NCBI GenBank assembly: GCA_934646175.1
Contig: CAKUEI010000039.1
Coordinates: 1 to 14,886, forward strand
Length of the DNA: 14,886 nt
Direction: 5' to 3'
From: an uncultured Oscillospiraceae bacterium
GTDB lineage: Bacteria > Bacillota > Clostridia > Oscillospirales > Oscillospiraceae
Shown here one piece after another: positions 1 to 6,436 of this stretch (position 1 is the first letter of the stretch; each line of letters opens with the position of its first letter). A model generated the notes under the pieces. That model did no database searches. It worked only from the letters and a program-made list of their open reading frames with translations, and was not told the DNA's origin. The translations under genes were made by a program, and so were the position numbers.

Positions 1-21
1 CGCCCCTCACAGCGGAATTTC

Positions 22-50
22 ATTTTAACACACCCTCAAGCTTTTGTCAA
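22..50 (-). promoter_or_regulatory. Sigma-A promoter P2, leftward (out of window)
   Basis: On the minus strand there is a perfect -35 TTGACA (plus 45-50), a 17-bp spacer and a -10 TAAAAT (plus 22-27, 5/6 match). The predicted start is near position 15, so the transcript leaves the window at once. The -35 is preceded by GTTC and by 10-bp-phased A-tracts, a layout typical of Firmicutes rRNA promoters. The sequence shows the promoter directly. The nature of the transcript is unknown; a stable RNA or rRNA operon is my inference. Confidence 0.8.
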
Positions 51-80
51 GAACTTTTTTGAAGTTTTTTGAACTTTCTT
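51..80. repeat. Three phased 10-bp A/T-tract repeats upstream of P2
   Basis: On the plus strand three consecutive 10-mers read GAACTTTTTT, GAAGTTTTTT and GAACTTTCTT. On the minus strand these are A-tracts spaced exactly one helical turn apart, directly upstream of the P2 -35 hexamer. This is the arrangement of an intrinsically curved, UP-element-like activator of a strong promoter. Stem-forming AAGTT/AACTT segments are also present, but they are short. Confidence 0.65.
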
Positions 81-123
81 TTCCGGAAGCCCTCGGCAGA
101 AGCCGTTCATCAAGTGCTCAACT

Positions 124-152
124 AATATACCAAATCAGGGGTCTCTTGTCAA
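124..152 (-). promoter_or_regulatory. Sigma-A promoter P1, leftward, overlapping the gerAB stop codon
   Basis: On the minus strand there is TTGACA (plus 147-152), a 17-bp spacer and TATATT (plus 124-129). The TGA inside TTGACA (plus 149-151) is the gerAB stop codon. Upstream on the minus strand, T/A-tracts at plus 157-162, 165-171 and 178-183 are spaced roughly one helical turn apart and also encode the lysine/glutamate-rich tail of GerAB. Predicted start is near 117. P1 and P2 form a tandem pair 102 bp apart, pointing the same way, with no terminator between them. Confidence 0.75.
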
Positions 153-1324
153 CACCTTTTTTCGTTTTTTTCGCTTCTTTTTTCAGTTTCTTTTCCATCA
201 ACTACATCTTCCGTTTTGCCCTTCTCTCTACCACAAGATAGTCCTTCTCTTCTCCTCCCTTTTCGTAAAACCCACACTACTGCCGGTACCAGAATGCCCA
301 ATCCCGCGCTCATCCACGGCAGAATTTCCTGTCCGATTACTTCCCCGAGCTTCGGTTCTCTCCCCGCAAGGAAGGAAAGCAGCGCGCCAAGCACTCCACA
401 TATGGACACCAGCCTCTTCTCATTTCCTTTTCCCGCGCCCATGCTCCTGCCGATCTCTTTTACAATATATAAGGTACTTCCGAACAGCGCGCCGTCACTC
501 AGGAACAGCACGGCCGCCGCGGCTGCCTCCGCCCGTTGAAAGGCTCCGGGGAGGCCCGCCTGTTTCGCCGCCTCGTAAAAAGGCACCCGCTGGTCCTTTA
601 CCGTCTCCCAGCCATAGCTTCCGAAGCACACGATATGCACCATGAGCAGCACTCCGGCCCCCGCCAGCAGCCACAGCATCGTTCTCTGCCGTCCCCGTAC
701 CCGCTCTTCCTTCGGCACCTTTCCAAGCAGGAAGAAGCCCGGCACCGCCGCGCACACTGTTTCCAGCACCGGCCACGCGCTGCGCAGGACGTCCCCCCGC
801 AGCGGCAGCAGGTTCCCCGGCTTCACCTGAAAGGCCGCCAGAAGCAGCACTGCCCCCAGGGCGCACCCCAGCAGCAGGAAGCAGATCTCCACCGCCCGGG
901 CGAAGGCCGTCAGTTTCCCCATGGCCGCCCGGCCAGTAAGCAAAAGGGCCGCGCCAAGGAACAGGAGCTTCCCCCCGCCCTCATAGCCCAGCGCGCTCAG
1001 CCGTTCCCCGCACTGCACAATCCCCATGGTCAAGATCAGCACCATCCACACCAGATAAAGAAGCAGCACCGCCAGTCCGAGTCTTTTCCCCAAGATCGAC
1101 CGGTACACCTCGCCCAGGCCAAACCCCTCCGGCGCCCGGTCCAGAAGGTCCCACAGCATGGCTCCCAGCAAAAAGGCCCCCGGCAGCACCGCCAGCGGGG
1201 CCAGCCAGCCGCCTTCGCCGCCTGCAGCCGTCGCGCTTGCCCCCGGCAGCAGGCGCAGCGCCGCCGCCGTCAGGGCTGCCGCCATCAGGGTCAGCAGCTG
1301 CCGCAGCGAGATCGCCTCTCTCAT
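149..1324 (-). CDS. gerAB: GerAB-type spore germinant receptor permease subunit
   Basis: Integral membrane B subunit of a GerA-type nutrient germinant receptor in the spore inner membrane. The family belongs to the APC-like (amino acid/polyamine/organocation) superfamily and is thought to bind the germinant. The 391-residue protein has about ten hydrophobic segments by eye (near residues 8-28, 40-61, 83-103, 117-135, 143-165, 187-203, 216-238, 265-288, 305-321, 334-355). Family length is usually 360-370. The extra length is a charged K/E/R-rich tail from about residue 356, encoded by AT-rich DNA that also forms the upstream region of promoter P1. The ATG at 1324 has a GGAGG site 6 bases upstream. 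It is the last gene of the ger operon, 18 bp after gerAC. Assignment rests on topology and operon partners; sequence similarity to the family is weak by eye. Confidence 0.85.
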   Translation of the reverse strand: MREAISLRQLLTLMAAALTAAALRLLPGASATAAGGEGGWLAPLAVLPGAFLLGAMLWDLLDRAPEGFGLGEVYRSILGKRLGLAVLLLYLVWMVLILTMGIVQCGERLSALGYEGGGKLLFLGAALLLTGRAAMGKLTAFARAVEICFLLLGCALGAVLLLAAFQVKPGNLLPLRGDVLRSAWPVLETVCAAVPGFFLLGKVPKEERVRGRQRTMLWLLAGAGVLLMVHIVCFGSYGWETVKDQRVPFYEAAKQAGLPGAFQRAEAAAAAVLFLSDGALFGSTLYIVKEIGRSMGAGKGNEKRLVSICGVLGALLSFLAGREPKLGEVIGQEILPWMSAGLGILVPAVVWVLRKGRRREGLSCGREKGKTEDVVDGKETEKRSEKNEKRC

Positions 1325-1342
1325 GCTCTTCCTCCCGTTTTT

Positions 1343-2362
1343 TCACCGTTCCGCCTGCACTGACACCCGCACCCGGATGCTCAGTTCGCTCAGCCTTTCC
1401 GGCCAGGCTTCCTCCAGCTCATCCGCCTTCCAAAAGGTGCGCTCCAGCGCCTTGTGTTTCCAGCCTGCGCCGTCGGCATCCAGTTCCTTCAATGCTCCGG
1501 TCGCCGCCAGAATCCGCGTCTCCACCACCCGAGCGGCGGCAAGCTCCAGCGCTTCCCGCTCTTCTGCGCTCAGAGTCTTTCCGCTTCCCATCCGTGCCTT
1601 TACCCGGCAGAAAATCTCCACGCCGGAGAATTCCCCTCCGTTCCACAGGGGCGTCACTGTCACCTTAACCCCGGTAAGGCGCACTGCCCGGCCATGCACC
1701 TCCATCGTCTGACCGCACGGCTCCTCCAGCAGAAGCTCGGCCCCCAGAGATGCGTCCCCTTCCAGCGTGCCGGTCAGCATTCCCCGGGAAAAGACCGCGT
1801 ACCCCGCCGTTTTCGCCCCGTCTGGGGCGAGGGCGGGCAGCAGCACCGCGCCGTTTTGCCGAAGCGCGGTCGCCGCCTGCGCCGCCGTGACGGAAACCAC
1901 GCTTTTTTCACCTGAGCTGCCGGTCAGGCGATTCAGGGTTTCCGCGCCCCGGTCGCCACCGCTGCTGGATGCCCAGTCCGCGCCGCTGCCTGCAAGTGCC
2001 GTCCAAAGGTAGCTGTCCGGCCGCAGCGTATCCCCCAGCACCGCGCAGCTCAGCAGCTCCCCGATGCCGTTCTCGCCATAGCTCTCTCCCAGCACTACAT
2101 GCTCCGTGTGCCCCAGAAACGCGCTTCCGCTCTCCTCCGCCGTCAGGGCCATCAGTGCCTCCGCCGTGCTTTCCCCGCTGCCAGAGACCGCAAACCGGTC
2201 CCCTTCCTCGATCGCCAGGGGGAAGGCCGCGGCGGTGTATCCTTTCCCCGCCCGGTCCAGCGACAGGAGCCGCACCACGGAGAGGTCATCCGGTTCCCGC
2301 CCTGCACAGGCGGACAGCAGGGCGCACAGTGCTGCCAGAAGCACGCAGAGTGTCCGTTTCAT
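1343..2362 (-). CDS. gerAC: GerAC-type germinant receptor lipoprotein (Ger(x)C family)
   Basis: C subunit of the germinant receptor, a lipoprotein anchored to the outer face of the spore inner membrane. The 339-residue product begins with a short basic n-region, a hydrophobic core and a lipobox L16-S17-A18-C19, so C19 is the predicted lipidated residue. The N-terminal third contains a segment like the usual GerAC opening (about residues 28-60, with VRLLSLDRAGKGY and a sex/ger-type insert). The C-terminal third is the alpha/beta Ger(x)C domain. The length is slightly short for the family (350-400). The start ATG overlaps the gerAA stop as ATGA, with GGAGG 8 bases upstream. The order A-C-B differs from the classical A-B-C order of Bacillus gerA. 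Confidence comes from the lipobox and the operon context. Confidence 0.86.
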   Translation of the reverse strand: MKRTLCVLLAALCALLSACAGREPDDLSVVRLLSLDRAGKGYTAAAFPLAIEEGDRFAVSGSGESTAEALMALTAEESGSAFLGHTEHVVLGESYGENGIGELLSCAVLGDTLRPDSYLWTALAGSGADWASSSGGDRGAETLNRLTGSSGEKSVVSVTAAQAATALRQNGAVLLPALAPDGAKTAGYAVFSRGMLTGTLEGDASLGAELLLEEPCGQTMEVHGRAVRLTGVKVTVTPLWNGGEFSGVEIFCRVKARMGSGKTLSAEEREALELAAARVVETRILAATGALKELDADGAGWKHKALERTFWKADELEEAWPERLSELSIRVRVSVQAER

Positions 2363-3876
2363 CGCTGATTCCTCCGGTTTTTCACCCGCAGGTAGGCAAG
2401 CCGCAGCTTCGCCGCCGGAAGAGGAAGGCGCAGCACCTCATACCGCCCGTCTTCCGTCCCCACCGATGAGGCAAAGGGTGCAAGATACGGCACATCGAAG
2501 GTCTCCAGCCGTCCCAGATGCAGCAGCAGGGCCAGCAGTCCCAAGGTCACCGCCGGAAGCCCCCCTGCGGCAGCCAGAACGGCCAAACCTACCCGCCACA
2601 GCCGCAGAGCCCCGGCAAAGTCCTGACTGGGTGTCGTGAACCCCGCCACTCCGGCCACCGCCACCGTCACCAGCACCGCGGGGGAGATAATGCGGGCCTC
2701 CACCGCCGCGCTGCCTACCACCAGTCCCCCCAGAATGGACGCCATCTGCCCGATGGCCGCCGGAAGATACCGCCCCGCCTCCTGCAAAAGCTCAAAGGCC
2801 CCCAGCAGCATCAAGACCTCAAACACCGTGCCGAAGGGCACGTCCCGCTTGGCCGACACGATGCTTTTCATCAGCGGCGCCGGCAGCATCTCCGGGTGAA
2901 ACAGCACCGCCGCAATATAGATCCCCGGCAGCAGCAGGGACACAAAAAGGCACAGATAGCGCAGCACCAGCAGCACCCCCGCCGTCACCCATCCGCCGGA
3001 CAGCTCCTGCTCCGTGGCCAGAAACTGGTCCACCGTGGCGGGCAGAAGCCACCCTACGGGCATCCCGTCCGCCAGAATGCCCACCCGGCCCTCCGCCAGC
3101 CCGGCGGAAAAGCGGTCGGGCCGCTCGGTGAAATGGGTCAGGGGAAAGGCCGTATGCCTCTCGTCCACCACATACTGCTCCAGAAAGCCCGCCCCGGACA
3201 GGGACGCAATGTCGATCTCATCCACCCGGGCCTGAATTTTCTTCACAAGCTCCGGGTCGGCGATCCCTTCCAGCCATAAAACATCCACCGCCGTCAGGGA
3301 CTGCCGCCCCACGATGTGCTCGCTCAGGCACAGCTCCGGCGCCTTCAGCCGCCGCCGCACCAAGCTGGTGTTGGTGCGCAGACTCTCCACAAAGGAATCC
3401 CGCGCCCCTTTGGCGGAGCTTTCGTTCTCCGGTTCGCTGACCGAGCGCTTCTCCTCCGTAGCGGTGGAGAACGAAAGCGCCCGTCTCTCCCCCGGGAACA
3501 TGAGAAGGCAGCTTCCGTCCACCAGCGCCCCGGCGGCAGCGTCCATATCTGTGCATACCTTTATATATAAATTGTATAGCGCCCCGTTCTTCAAAAGGCG
3601 GTACGCCTCCTCCGCGTCCGCCTCCCCCAGCCGCCGGTCCTGGGCCAGGGGCCGCAGCAGATAGTCGTTCACCCGCTCGCCCCGCACCATGCCTCCGATG
3701 AAGAACAGCGTCACCGGCCGGTTTTCGTTCCCGCCCAGCAACGCCTTCCGCTCACCGAAATCCGCCGCGTTGCGGAATACCTTCCGCACGTTCTCCTCCG
3801 TCAAGGGCAGCGGAATGCGCGGTTCTTGACGGGGATGCGGCCCGTCCCCTTTTCCTTCCCGGCTGATGTTTCCCAT
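2359..3876 (-). CDS. gerAA: GerAA-type spore germinant receptor subunit A
   Basis: A subunit of the GerA receptor (GerA/SpoVAF family, Pfam GerA). The GerA family is implicated in ion release when germinant is sensed. The 505-residue protein has a soluble N-terminal part (to about residue 295) containing the family signature SEPENESSAKGARDSFVESL-type segment near 147-166 followed by RTNTSLVRRRLK at 167-178. The membrane part has the conserved HPEMLPAPL (327-335), VPFGTVFEVLML (346-357), FELLQEAG (361-368) and GQMASILGGLVVG (376-388) stretches, and helices near 297-326, 398-415 and 427-456. Length matches the family (480-530). The start ATG has GGGAGGG about 6 bases upstream. It is the first gene of the operon, directly behind a sigma-G-like promoter. 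Confidence 0.95.
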   Translation of the reverse strand: MGNISREGKGDGPHPRQEPRIPLPLTEENVRKVFRNAADFGERKALLGGNENRPVTLFFIGGMVRGERVNDYLLRPLAQDRRLGEADAEEAYRLLKNGALYNLYIKVCTDMDAAAGALVDGSCLLMFPGERRALSFSTATEEKRSVSEPENESSAKGARDSFVESLRTNTSLVRRRLKAPELCLSEHIVGRQSLTAVDVLWLEGIADPELVKKIQARVDEIDIASLSGAGFLEQYVVDERHTAFPLTHFTERPDRFSAGLAEGRVGILADGMPVGWLLPATVDQFLATEQELSGGWVTAGVLLVLRYLCLFVSLLLPGIYIAAVLFHPEMLPAPLMKSIVSAKRDVPFGTVFEVLMLLGAFELLQEAGRYLPAAIGQMASILGGLVVGSAAVEARIISPAVLVTVAVAGVAGFTTPSQDFAGALRLWRVGLAVLAAAGGLPAVTLGLLALLLHLGRLETFDVPYLAPFASSVGTEDGRYEVLRLPLPAAKLRLAYLRVKNRRNQR

Positions 3877-3898
3877 TCGCTTCCCTCCCGTTCCGGGT

Positions 3899-3927
3899 TA
3901 GTATGTCCCCGAAGCACGGGAATATCC
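3899..3927 (-). promoter_or_regulatory. Sigma-G (forespore) promoter of the gerAA-gerAC-gerAB operon
   Basis: On the minus strand a -10 element CATACTA (plus 3899-3905) matches the B. subtilis sigma-G consensus cATWMTA at every position. Seventeen bases upstream lies GGATA (plus 3923-3927), a 4/5 match to the sigma-G -35 core gHATR. Predicted start is near 3892, leaving a leader of about 16 bases that carries the GGGAGGG ribosome-binding site. Bacillus gerA operons are known to be sigma-G dependent, so the position agrees with function. Sigma-F has a similar -10 and cannot be excluded. Confidence 0.75.
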
Positions 3928-3937
3928 GGAAAACGCA

Positions 3938-3978
3938 GCAGGGGCCGGACACCCGCTCCAAAGGTGTCCGGCCCCTGC
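3938..3978 (-). terminator. Perfect 16-bp hairpin, probable terminator of the tadA operon
   Basis: GCAGGGGCCGGACACC at 3938-3953 pairs perfectly with 3963-3978 around a 9-base loop. In the minus direction the stem is followed by TGCGTTTTCC, a weak delayed U-tract; in the plus direction it is followed by CGTAAGTC, with no U-tract. It therefore fits best as the leftward terminator of the gntR-ABC-tadA operon, insulating the ger operon whose promoter begins 11 bp further on. It lies 138 bp past the tadA stop. Confidence 0.65.
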
Positions 3979-4116
3979 CGTAAGTCAGATAGAAGGAAAG
4001 AAGAAAATGAAAAAGTTTGCTCTTGCTCTTGCAAGTATTAAGATACCCCGCACTTGTTACGAATTCGCACCTCAATTATTACAAAAATATGAAGTTTTCC
4101 TTCTTTCTTTCGATTT
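3979..4116. other. AT-rich intergenic stretch downstream of tadA, no supported gene
   Basis: This 138-bp stretch between the hairpin and the tadA stop is clearly lower in GC than the surrounding genes. It holds a small inverted repeat (CGATTTTTATCG, 4112-4123, overlapping the tadA stop) and an 8-bp palindrome CTTGCAAG. A plus-strand ORF from 4007 begins with a signal-peptide-like MKKFALALAS after AGAAGGAAAG, but it runs antisense into tadA and its remainder looks random. I treat the stretch as a 3' untranslated region. Confidence 0.5.
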
Positions 4117-4560
4117 TTATCGTAATGTTTCGAAAAACTCCTCCAGCAAGGCGGCACATTCCTTCTGCAAAAGCCCGCTGTACACCCGCGGCTTGTGGTT
4201 AAACCGCTCTTCAAAGAGATTGAGGACGGAACCGCAGGCCCCCATCTTCTTTTCCTTGGCGCCGTAGCGCACGGTGTCGATGCGGGAGTTGATCACGCCC
4301 CCCGCGCACATGGGACACGGCTCCAGCGTCACATACATGGTCACGCCGGAAAGCCGCCAGCTGTGCAGCTTTTCGCTGGCCTGCCGAATGGCCTCCATCT
4401 CCGCGTGGGCGGTGGCGTCCCCCCGCTCTTCCCGGCGGTTGCGCCCTTCGCCCACGATCACGCCGTCCTTTACCAGCACGCAGCCCACGGGCACGTCGCC
4501 GTCCTCCATGGCTTCCCGGGCAAGCTCCAGCGCCCGGCGCATATAGTCCTCGTGCTCCAT
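4117..4560 (-). CDS. tadA: tRNA-specific adenosine deaminase TadA
   Basis: Cytoplasmic zinc enzyme that converts adenosine-34 to inosine in the anticodon wobble position of tRNA-Arg(ACG); essential in most bacteria. The 147-residue protein matches the family length. It contains the cytidine/deoxycytidylate deaminase motifs: AHAEMEA with zinc ligand H52 and catalytic proton shuttle E54, and EPCPMCAG with zinc ligands C82 and C85. The N-terminal MRRALELAREA helix and VPVGCVLV strand are typical of TadA. The start is 7 bp after the permease stop, with a modest GTGAGG site inside the end of the permease gene, so translation may be coupled. No separate promoter is obvious upstream, which suggests co-transcription with the ABC genes. 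Confidence 0.96.
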   Translation of the reverse strand: MEHEDYMRRALELAREAMEDGDVPVGCVLVKDGVIVGEGRNRREERGDATAHAEMEAIRQASEKLHSWRLSGVTMYVTLEPCPMCAGGVINSRIDTVRYGAKEKKMGACGSVLNLFEERFNHKPRVYSGLLQKECAALLEEFFETLR

Positions 4561-4567
4561 ATCCGCC

Positions 4568-6436
4568 TCACCCGACTTCTGTCTTGCCGGGCAGAAGACC
4601 CAGGTCGTTTAGCGCCTTCAGGGTGTTTTCCGCCCGGCTCGTCAAGGCCACCTGGACACAGTCGCTTTCCTGCCGCTCTTCGTTTCTCATCCCTTCGTCG
4701 CCTTCCGCGCTCACCGCCACCATCAGCTCCAGCCACACCTCGGTCTCGCTTTCGTCCTCGTAGAGCAGGGTGTGCACAAAATTGCCCTCCGCCGCATCCT
4801 TCATCACCGCCTTCCGGACGGTCTCCAACTCGGCGGAATCATAGGTCTCATTGCTGGGCGGCGCCGACATGCCGTCTTCAAAGCCGCCATAGTTCGTCAG
4901 GTACAGCCCCACCAGCGGCCGGGCGCTCAATTGGGACAAATGCAGGGCCTGACAGACGTTCTCCGGCCGGTTGATGAATTCCTGCAGCAAGGCGGCATAG
5001 CTGTCCGTCCGGGCGAGAAGTTCCTCCGTCACCGGCAGCTTGTAGGTATAGGCCCGCCGCATGGTCATGCCGTTGCTGAGCAGGTACGTCACGTTGAAGC
5101 CGCTGCACTCCGTTCCGTCGTCCTGTGCGGCCTTGATCTCGCCCAGATGGTCCGCCACATCCTCATGGATGCGCAGCAGCAGGGCGATGGCCTCCGGATC
5201 GGTCACCTCATAGGCATCGTCCGCGCTGTCCTCCTGTGGATAGCAGTTCACGTTCGTCACGATGGCAGAGACCACCTGATTCTCCTCCGGAACCCGGGTC
5301 TCAAACCCTGTACAGTCCAATCCAACCGCCAGCACCAGCGCAACGCAGGCCGCCATGACTGCCGCCCAGCCCTTCCACCGCCGAAGCACCCGGAAGCTCT
5401 TGGCCAGCAGCATGGACGCCGCAAAATACCCGATGGTCCCGCCGATCAGCATACAGAAAAGCAGCGGGCCCATTCCCCGCGGCAGCACATTGTAAAGCAC
5501 GCCGTAAAGCCCTTCGCCCAGTCCCAGGGCGCACCCGGCCGACACGCCGTAGCGGAAGATGGGCCGCACCCAGCCCACGGCCACCACGTCTCCGGCCCGC
5601 TCCACGGCCCGCTTACGGTAAATGAGCAGGGCCACGACCGCCAGCACCACTGCCGCCCCGGCGCAGATCCCCACAACAGGAAGGCCCTGAAACACCACGT
5701 TGGTGGCAAACTGGCCCGTTTCGTCGTATACCGCGGCATAGCCCACCGCGTGGTTGAGCTTCCACACCGGCGTGAGCCATTCCGCCACATCCACGAACCG
5801 GTCCCAGCCGGAAAAGCCGAACAGCAGCTCCGTCATCACATTTTCCAGCAGGAATTCCGCCCCGGCCACCAGCACATTGATGACCAGATAAAACACCGGA
5901 ATGGCCACCAGATGCCCGGTCAGCACCGCGCAGAACACCGCCAGCGCAAAGAAAAACAGGCTGTAAACACAGGCGATCAGCAGCCAGACTGCCAGCGGCC
6001 CGATGTGCAGGCACCCCAGCGCCCCCTCCAAAGCCGCCGTGATCAGAAACACGATCACATTGGGGACCCAGAAAAACAGCAGCCCGGAGACGAAGTTCGT
6101 AAGAAACAGCCCCTCCCGCCGGATGGGCAGGGTGTGCATGGCCCCCGCCGCCCCTGGGCTGCAAAGGTAAGAGAACAGCGCCATGGCCACCAGAACGCCC
6201 ATGACCGCCGTTACGAACACCAGGAAATGCAGATAATCTCCCGGCAGTGTCCATGCCCTGTTACTTAAAAGCTGCGGCAGGTCCTCGCCGCCCCAGCTGC
6301 GGTACATGCCGTTTTGCTGCAAAAGCTCCACCGGCATGGAGAGCAGCAGCACCAGATAGAGCGCCCACAAAGGCCAAAACCGCTGAACGTTCTTCTTCAG
6401 CAGTGTTTTGTTAAAGAAGGATCTCGCGCACTTCAT
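4568..6436 (-). CDS. ABC transporter permease, polytopic with large C-terminal domain
   Basis: Probable membrane subunit of an ABC-2-like exporter paired with the ATPase encoded just upstream. I place the start at the ATG at 6436 (622 residues) because GGGAGGTGA lies 7-8 bases upstream; an in-frame ATG at 6457 lies upstream of that site. By eye there are 8-9 hydrophobic helices in residues 20-375, including segments with LFLTNFVSGLLFFWVPNVIV and VWLLIACVYSLFFFALAVF. After the last helix comes a soluble region of about 245 residues (375-622) of mixed alpha/beta character, predicted outside the membrane by helix count, rich in acidic residues. I do not recognise that domain with certainty; it may be one of the DUFs found on Clostridial YtrB-partner permeases. 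The gene overlaps the ATPase gene by 26 bp and precedes tadA by 7 bp. Substrate unknown. Confidence 0.85.
   Translation of the reverse strand: MKCARSFFNKTLLKKNVQRFWPLWALYLVLLLSMPVELLQQNGMYRSWGGEDLPQLLSNRAWTLPGDYLHFLVFVTAVMGVLVAMALFSYLCSPGAAGAMHTLPIRREGLFLTNFVSGLLFFWVPNVIVFLITAALEGALGCLHIGPLAVWLLIACVYSLFFFALAVFCAVLTGHLVAIPVFYLVINVLVAGAEFLLENVMTELLFGFSGWDRFVDVAEWLTPVWKLNHAVGYAAVYDETGQFATNVVFQGLPVVGICAGAAVVLAVVALLIYRKRAVERAGDVVAVGWVRPIFRYGVSAGCALGLGEGLYGVLYNVLPRGMGPLLFCMLIGGTIGYFAASMLLAKSFRVLRRWKGWAAVMAACVALVLAVGLDCTGFETRVPEENQVVSAIVTNVNCYPQEDSADDAYEVTDPEAIALLLRIHEDVADHLGEIKAAQDDGTECSGFNVTYLLSNGMTMRRAYTYKLPVTEELLARTDSYAALLQEFINRPENVCQALHLSQLSARPLVGLYLTNYGGFEDGMSAPPSNETYDSAELETVRKAVMKDAAEGNFVHTLLYEDESETEVWLELMVAVSAEGDEGMRNEERQESDCVQVALTSRAENTLKALNDLGLLPGKTEVG

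Noticed and set aside
51..80. Short 10-bp repeats as a possible CRISPR or satellite array
   Set aside because: Only three units with no spacers; they align with the promoter as phased A-tracts, which explains them better.
536..1363. 275-residue plus-strand open frame rich in Q, H, R and P opposite gerAB
   Set aside because: Composition is typical of an antisense shadow of a hydrophobic GC-rich gene; no start signal or recognisable motif.
4046..4074. Rightward promoter-like TTGTTA-N17-TATTAC in the AT-rich gap
   Set aside because: Both hexamers match only 4/6, there is no gene on the plus strand to serve, and such matches are expected by chance in AT-rich DNA.
4007..4267. Plus-strand ORF starting MKKFALALAS with an upstream AGAAGGAAAG, possible small secreted protein
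   Set aside because: Most of it lies antisense to the conserved tadA 3' end, the residues after the first ten look random, and no promoter fits. The signal-like start is probably chance in AT-rich DNA.
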